A DNA stretch of 9,169 bases from an uncultured Eubacteriales bacterium (GTDB lineage: Bacteria > Bacillota > Clostridia > Oscillospirales > Oscillospiraceae). The translations under genes were made by a program, and so were the position numbers. The notes beneath the pieces were generated by a model, which searched no databases, was not told where the DNA came from, and was given only the letters and a program-made list of their open reading frames with translations. Positions 6,324-9,169 of this stretch are shown here, one piece after another. Each line of letters starts with the position of its first letter. Positions within the stretch are counted from its first letter, which is position 1. Location: NCBI GenBank assembly GCA_958427375.1, contig CAUABY010000072.1, positions 1 through 9,169 on the forward strand, given 5' to 3'.

Positions 6324-6386
6324 TTACCTCGTGCTCGGACCGGGGTCATAATCCCCAAAAATCAAATCGTCAATGTCGTGTTCCAT
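6324..6386 (-). CDS. Possible 20-residue acidic micro-protein
   Basis: ATG at 6386 is preceded by a full AAGGAGG Shine-Dalgarno (6403-6397) with 10-nt spacing. The frame encodes 20 residues starting MEHDIDDLIFGDYDPG and stops with TAA at 6324. Net charge is strongly negative. Hairpins follow on the minus strand (6312-6282, 6273-6244) and could terminate it. No convincing promoter is seen; TTGACC at 6510-6505 and CATAAT at 6483-6478 are 21 nt apart, too far. It may be a real micro-gene, a leader peptide, or the 5' end of a gene truncated by arrival of the structured repeat. I recognise no family. Confidence 0.35.
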   Translation of the reverse strand: MEHDIDDLIFGDYDPGPSTR

Positions 6387-6445
6387 CTTTATTCTACCTC
6401 CTTCGGGAAATGTAAAGCCGACAAAATATCCACTTTCGCGGCTGA

Positions 6446-6464
6446 GCATATATTCAATATATGC
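6446..6464. promoter_or_regulatory. AT-rich palindrome, operator-like
   Basis: GCATATAT (6446-6453) and ATATATGC (6457-6464) are perfect arms around TCA. It lies 60 bp upstream of the micro-ORF start and about 105 bp upstream of the foldase promoter. The length and symmetry suit a dimeric repressor site; no regulator can be named. Confidence 0.3.
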
Positions 6465-6567
6465 CCGTGTTCGGTATATTATGAACTTGTCCGGGTAAAA
6501 AACAGGTCAAAATAAGTCCGCGCTGTAAACTATTGCGGAAACTCACATTATTTATCCCCGATTCCGC

Positions 6568-6596
6568 TTGATTAAAAGTCATGGTTGCGCTATAAT
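6568..6596 (+). promoter_or_regulatory. Promoter of the parvulin-type foldase gene
   Basis: A -35 TTGATT (6568-6573) and a perfect -10 TATAAT (6591-6596) are 17 nt apart. Transcription should start near 6603, with a leader of about 44 nt. This is the most consensus-like promoter in the window. Confidence 0.75.
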
Positions 6597-6646
6597 ACTG
6601 TAGCGTTTTTGCAACAGCTATTATTTACGAAAAAGGATGAAACATA

Positions 6647-8188
6647 ATGAGCGCTTCTACAGAAAAGAAGAACCGTCAGGCCGCGCGTGCGGCCGGAACT
6701 GACAAAAAACAGCTTGCAGCCCAGGAAGCGGCTAAGAAGCAGGCCAAGAGCAAGCTGCGCTGGACGCTTGGCACCATTGCCGTTGTCCTGCTCATCGCCG
6801 CCATCATCTTCCTCGACTCCGGCTTTCTCTACAAGCACACCACCGCTGTCACCGTCGGTGACGAGAGCTACACTCCCGCTGAGATGAACTATCAGTACTC
6901 CAGCCAGTACGTCTCTTTCGTCAACCAGTACGGCAGCTACGCGAGCATCTTCGGCCTTGACACCTCCACGGGTCTCGCCGGGCTTGACGCTCAGTCCTGC
7001 TCCATGATGGAAAACGGTACCTGGCGCGACTATTTCTCTGACGCCGCAATCAGCCAGCTTGTGCAGATCAAGGCCGCCTGTGACTATGCCAGCGCAAACG
7101 GCATCAGCCTCACTGATGAGGAGACCGCCGCTATCGACGCCGACTTTGCCGACCTTACCGACTATGCCAAGACCATGGGCTACTCCTCCGTCAACAACTT
7201 CCTCGCCGCAAACTATGGCGAGGGCGTGAATGTGAACATCGCAACTCAGGCCGCCTATGACTCCAGCCTCGCAAGCAAGGCCATCACCGCCTACAGCGAC
7301 ACTCTCAGCTACACCGCTGATGAGCTTGCCGCGCAGTACGAAAGCTATAACGGCGAGCAGGACTACTTCGACATAGCTTACTACCTCGTCAGCGCGGAGC
7401 GCGTCGCGGGTGAGGACGGCACCGAGGCCGCCACCGATGGGACCAGGGCCGAGGCCGAAAAGACGGCCAACGCTATCATGGCCGCGTACAAGGAGCTGGA
7501 GGGCGATGACGTTGTTGAAAATCTCAACGCCGCGCTCACCGAGAGCGGCATTGACGCCGAGTGCGTCCACAACTCCCGCACACAGGGCTCCGGGCTCGGT
7601 GCCTATAAGGACTGGGCCATGGCTAAGCGCGCCGCCGGTGATGTGACCGTCTGCGCCAATACCAGCGGCGACGGCTACTATGTAGTCACCTATCTCGGCC
7701 GTGACGATAATAACTACAAACTCGCTCAGGTGCGTCACATTCTCGTGATGGCCGCCGCCGACGAAAACGGCGAGTACACCGACGCTGCCAAGGCCGAGGC
7801 ACTCACCAGGGCCGAGAACATTCTCACCGAGTGGAAAGCGGGCGAGGCCACCGAAGAGAGCTTTGCCGCCCTTGCTGAGCAGTACTCCGAGGACAGCGGC
7901 TCCAACACCAACGGCGGCCTCTATGACAGCGTGCAGAAGGGTCAGATGGTTGAGGAGTTTGACAAGTTCTGCTTTGAAGGCCACAAGCCCGGCGACACCG
8001 CCATCGTCTATGGCGAGTCCGCAAGCTATGCCGGCTACCACGTGATGTACTATGTCGGCGAGGGTCAGACCTGCCGCGACTCCATCGCTGAAAACGACCT
8101 GCGCAATACCGACCTCTCCGCTTGGCTTGAGGAGTTGACCTCCGCGTACGAGCCGGTCAAGGGCTTCTGGTACAAGCTCGTCGGCTGA
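6647..8188 (+). CDS. Membrane-anchored parvulin-type peptidyl-prolyl isomerase (PrsA/SurA-like)
   Basis: 513 aa; ATG 6647 has AAGGA at 6633-6637 upstream. The N-terminus (1-38) is highly charged and rich in Lys, Ala and Gln and should be cytoplasmic. One TM helix (about 39-57, LRWTLGTIAVVLLIAAIIF) follows, leaving about 450 residues outside. Unlike Bacillus PrsA there is no lipobox cysteine, so it is anchored by the helix. Residues about 65-350 form a largely helical SurA-N-like region. The parvulin domain spans about 360-475, with VRHILV (362-367), FAALAEQYSEDSGSNTNGG, a GQMVEEF segment and GYHVMYYVG (463-471), keeping the two conserved histidines. It catalyses prolyl cis-trans isomerisation and assists folding of exported proteins. 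It has its own strong promoter and is closed by terminators, so it is probably monocistronic. Codons ending in C (TAC, AAC, CTC) look frequent, consistent with good expression. Confidence 0.88.
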   Translation: MSASTEKKNRQAARAAGTDKKQLAAQEAAKKQAKSKLRWTLGTIAVVLLIAAIIFLDSGFLYKHTTAVTVGDESYTPAEMNYQYSSQYVSFVNQYGSYASIFGLDTSTGLAGLDAQSCSMMENGTWRDYFSDAAISQLVQIKAACDYASANGISLTDEETAAIDADFADLTDYAKTMGYSSVNNFLAANYGEGVNVNIATQAAYDSSLASKAITAYSDTLSYTADELAAQYESYNGEQDYFDIAYYLVSAERVAGEDGTEAATDGTRAEAEKTANAIMAAYKELEGDDVVENLNAALTESGIDAECVHNSRTQGSGLGAYKDWAMAKRAAGDVTVCANTSGDGYYVVTYLGRDDNNYKLAQVRHILVMAAADENGEYTDAAKAEALTRAENILTEWKAGEATEESFAALAEQYSEDSGSNTNGGLYDSVQKGQMVEEFDKFCFEGHKPGDTAIVYGESASYAGYHVMYYVGEGQTCRDSIAENDLRNTDLSAWLEELTSAYEPVKGFWYKLVG

Positions 8189-8215
8189 GGCTGAGATAAA
8201 CTTAAGGCTTGATTT

Positions 8216-8239
8216 CCGCGCGTATTGCATACGACGCGG
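8216..8239 (+). other. Hairpin 1 downstream of the foldase gene
   Basis: CCGCG (8216-8220) pairs with CGCGG (8235-8239), and CGTAT (8221-8225) with ATACG (8229-8233), with one bulged A and loop TGC. No T-tract follows. Confidence 0.5.
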
Positions 8240-8262
8240 GATTGGCAGAGCATTTGGAAACA

Positions 8263-8295
8263 AAATTCGCCGGAAGTCATTCTTTCGGCGAATTT
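8263..8295 (+). terminator. Probable intrinsic terminator of the foldase gene
   Basis: AAATTCGCCG (8263-8272) and CGGCGAATTT (8286-8295) are a perfect 10-bp stem. Four more pairs (one G-T) extend it inward to a TCATT loop. The T-run is short and in the stem base, so termination may be partial. Confidence 0.6.
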
Positions 8296-8300
8296 CTATA

Positions 8301-8320
8301 GGCGGACGAAAGCGTCTGCC
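8301..8320 (+). promoter_or_regulatory. Hairpin abutting the tcdA ribosome-binding site
   Basis: GGCGGACG (8301-8308) and CGTCTGCC (8313-8320) form an 8-bp stem with one G-T pair and loop AAAG, ending 2 nt before the GGGAGG Shine-Dalgarno (8323-8328). No separate promoter is clear between the terminator and tcdA, so expression may rely on read-through. Confidence 0.45.
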
Positions 8321-8336
8321 ACGGGAGGATTAAGCA

Positions 8337-9062
8337 TTGGACGAGAGAACTTTACGCGCGCGCATGCTCCTGGGTGAGCGCGCCATGGACAGACTGCGCG
8401 GCGCGCATGTGGCGCTGTTCGGGCTTGGCGGCGTGGGCTCGTGGTGCGCTGAGGCGCTCGCGCGCGCCGGGATTGGCAGGCTCACGCTCATTGATTCGGA
8501 CAGTGTGGGGCTTAGCAACACCAACCGCCAGCTCTGCGCGCTCACCTCCACCATGGATAAGCCCAAGGCGGAGGTCATGGCCGCGCGCATCCGCGACATA
8601 AACCCGGATATCGAGGTTTACCACATCGTTGGCTGCTATAAGGCCGAAAACCGTGAAGACTTTTTTGCTGACTATGACTTCGTCGTGGACGCTATTGACC
8701 TTGTCTCCTGCAAGGTCGACCTCATCATGTCCTGCCGGGCGCGCGGCATACCCATGATTTCCGCGCTCGGCACCGGCAATAAGCGCGACGCGGCGCTCTT
8801 GGAGATAACGGACATCTCCAAAACCCGCGGCTGTGCCCTCGCGCGCGTGGTGCGCAAGGAGCTGAGGGCGCGCGGCGTGGAGCATCTGCCGGTGGTCTAT
8901 TCGCCGGAGGAGCCGATGGAGGCCGAGCAGCTTGAAGCCCCGCCCCCCGGTCGGCGCAGTATCCCCGGCTCGCTCGTGTGGGTTCCGGCGACGGCGGGCA
9001 TGCTCCTGTGCCAGTACGTGATTACGGAGCTTATCGAAGGTCTTTCGCCGGGCGGCGAATGA
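8337..9062 (+). CDS. tcdA: tRNA threonylcarbamoyladenosine dehydratase (ThiF/E1-like)
   Basis: 241 aa from TTG 8337, fixed by GGGAGG at 8323-8328 with 8-nt spacing. Slightly shorter than E. coli TcdA (about 268 aa), as usual in Firmicutes. TcdA adenylates the t6A side chain at tRNA position 37 and cyclises it to ct6A, which aids decoding of ANN codons. Seen: the E1-type nucleotide-binding motif FGLGGVGSW (28-36), DSDSVGLSNTNRQ (53-65), VDAIDLVSCK (117-126) and the TcdA-typical GSLVWVPATAGM (211-222) near the C-terminus. ThiF and MoeB relatives lack that C-terminal motif and usually have paired CxxC zinc sites, which are absent here. It stands alone with its own start region after the foldase terminator. 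The stop codon is embedded in a 10-bp tandem duplication (9058-9077). Confidence 0.92.
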   Translation: MDERTLRARMLLGERAMDRLRGAHVALFGLGGVGSWCAEALARAGIGRLTLIDSDSVGLSNTNRQLCALTSTMDKPKAEVMAARIRDINPDIEVYHIVGCYKAENREDFFADYDFVVDAIDLVSCKVDLIMSCRARGIPMISALGTGNKRDAALLEITDISKTRGCALARVVRKELRARGVEHLPVVYSPEEPMEAEQLEAPPPGRRSIPGSLVWVPATAGMLLCQYVITELIEGLSPGGE

Positions 9063-9077
9063 TGTTAAATGATGTTA
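9058..9077 (+). repeat. 10-bp perfect tandem duplication over the tcdA stop
   Basis: AATGATGTTA occurs twice in direct contact (9058-9067, 9068-9077). The first copy supplies the TGA stop. The second leads directly into the 16-bp repeat at 9076-9091. Confidence 0.6.
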
Positions 9078-9091
9078 GCATCGGCAGACAA
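9076..9091 (+). repeat. 16-bp repeat, copy 2
   Basis: Identical to TAGCATCGGCAGACAA at 4665-4680, same orientation. Here it lies 14 nt after the tcdA stop. Confidence 0.5.
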
Positions 9092-9103
9092 GAGCACACA
9101 CGC

Positions 9104-9152
9104 CTGACAGCGCGTCAGCTTGTCAAAAAAGCCTATTTTAGACTTTTTTGAC
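9104..9152 (+). terminator. Terminator hairpins after tcdA
   Basis: A short stem CTGAC / GTCAG (9104-9118) is followed by GTCAAAAAAG (9122-9131) / CTTTTTTGAC (9143-9152), the second belonging to the repeat copy. The T-run inside the second stem makes it a plausible intrinsic terminator for tcdA. Confidence 0.5.
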
Positions 9153-9169
9153 CGCTTCATCCGCCGAGC
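9115..9169 (-). repeat. Inverted partial copy of the structured repeat, cut by right edge
   Basis: The reverse complement of 9169-9115 aligns with 6191-6244: GCTCGGCGG, one mismatch, TGAAGCGGTCAAAAAAGTC, a divergent 9-10-nt loop, then TTTTTTGACAAGCTGA. The copy should continue beyond the window with sequence related to the reverse complement of 5966-6190. Confidence 0.75.

Noticed and set aside
5861..6646. Insertion sequence with transposase, or tRNA/rRNA gene
   Set aside because: No frame resembles a transposase, and no cloverleaf or rRNA-like segment is seen. Short inverted ends exist, but no target duplication was found.
6590..8263. A 557-codon open frame on the minus strand opposite the foldase gene
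   Set aside because: It is antisense to a clear parvulin-type protein with promoter and Shine-Dalgarno. Its composition (Val, Gly, Ala, Leu rich) is what the complement of a GC-rich gene gives, and it has no ribosome-binding site or family motif.

Overview
The window looks like chromosomal DNA of a Gram-positive Clostridia member, probably Oscillospiraceae-like. GC is high (roughly 55-60% by eye), Shine-Dalgarno sites are strong, GTG and TTG starts are common, and the protein families (SPFH plus ribbon-helix-helix pair, YhfC protease, membrane-anchored parvulin foldase, clostridial GNHTDH-type galactokinase) fit that group. The lineage is inferred from family resemblance only. There is no rRNA, tRNA, CRISPR array, phage gene or transposase.

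Layout. 1-260 (-) is the start of a lipoprotein gene cut by the window edge. 471-2658 (+) is a probable operon: a two-TM SPFH/band-7 protein, an Arc-like ribbon-helix-helix protein 2 nt downstream, and a YhfC-type intramembrane protease. Its promoter carries three GATA cores spaced exactly 11 bp. A bidirectional terminator at 2673-2698 separates it from a convergent minus-strand pair: nicotinate phosphoribosyltransferase (pncB, 3078-4535), then a small two-TM protein (2705-2947). A 245-bp divergent control region (4536-4780) holds one promoter for pncB and one for a galactokinase-like GHMP kinase (4781-5860). In that kinase the catalytic MDQ motif is replaced by TSH.

5861-6646 is a 786-bp stretch with no ordinary gene. 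It contains a densely packed series of perfect hairpins (5935-6312) with features of a dispersed repeat. It also holds a possible 20-codon minus-strand micro-gene with a full Shine-Dalgarno (6324-6386), an AT-rich palindrome, and a near-consensus promoter for the next gene. 6647-8188 (+) is a membrane-anchored PrsA/parvulin-like foldase. Three hairpins follow it, then tcdA (8337-9062), a ThiF-fold tRNA t6A dehydratase with a TTG start. The right edge (9115-9169) is an inverted copy of part of the 6.2-kb repeat, which shows the repeat is multicopy.

Functional reading. The best candidate for an undescribed system is the SPFH / RHH / YhfC cassette. It combines a membrane scaffold, a likely autoregulator whose operator geometry suits RHH proteins, and an intramembrane protease. 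The galactokinase-like protein without its catalytic aspartate and the structured repeat are the other two unusual items. The remaining genes are housekeeping: NAD salvage, protein folding outside the membrane and tRNA modification.
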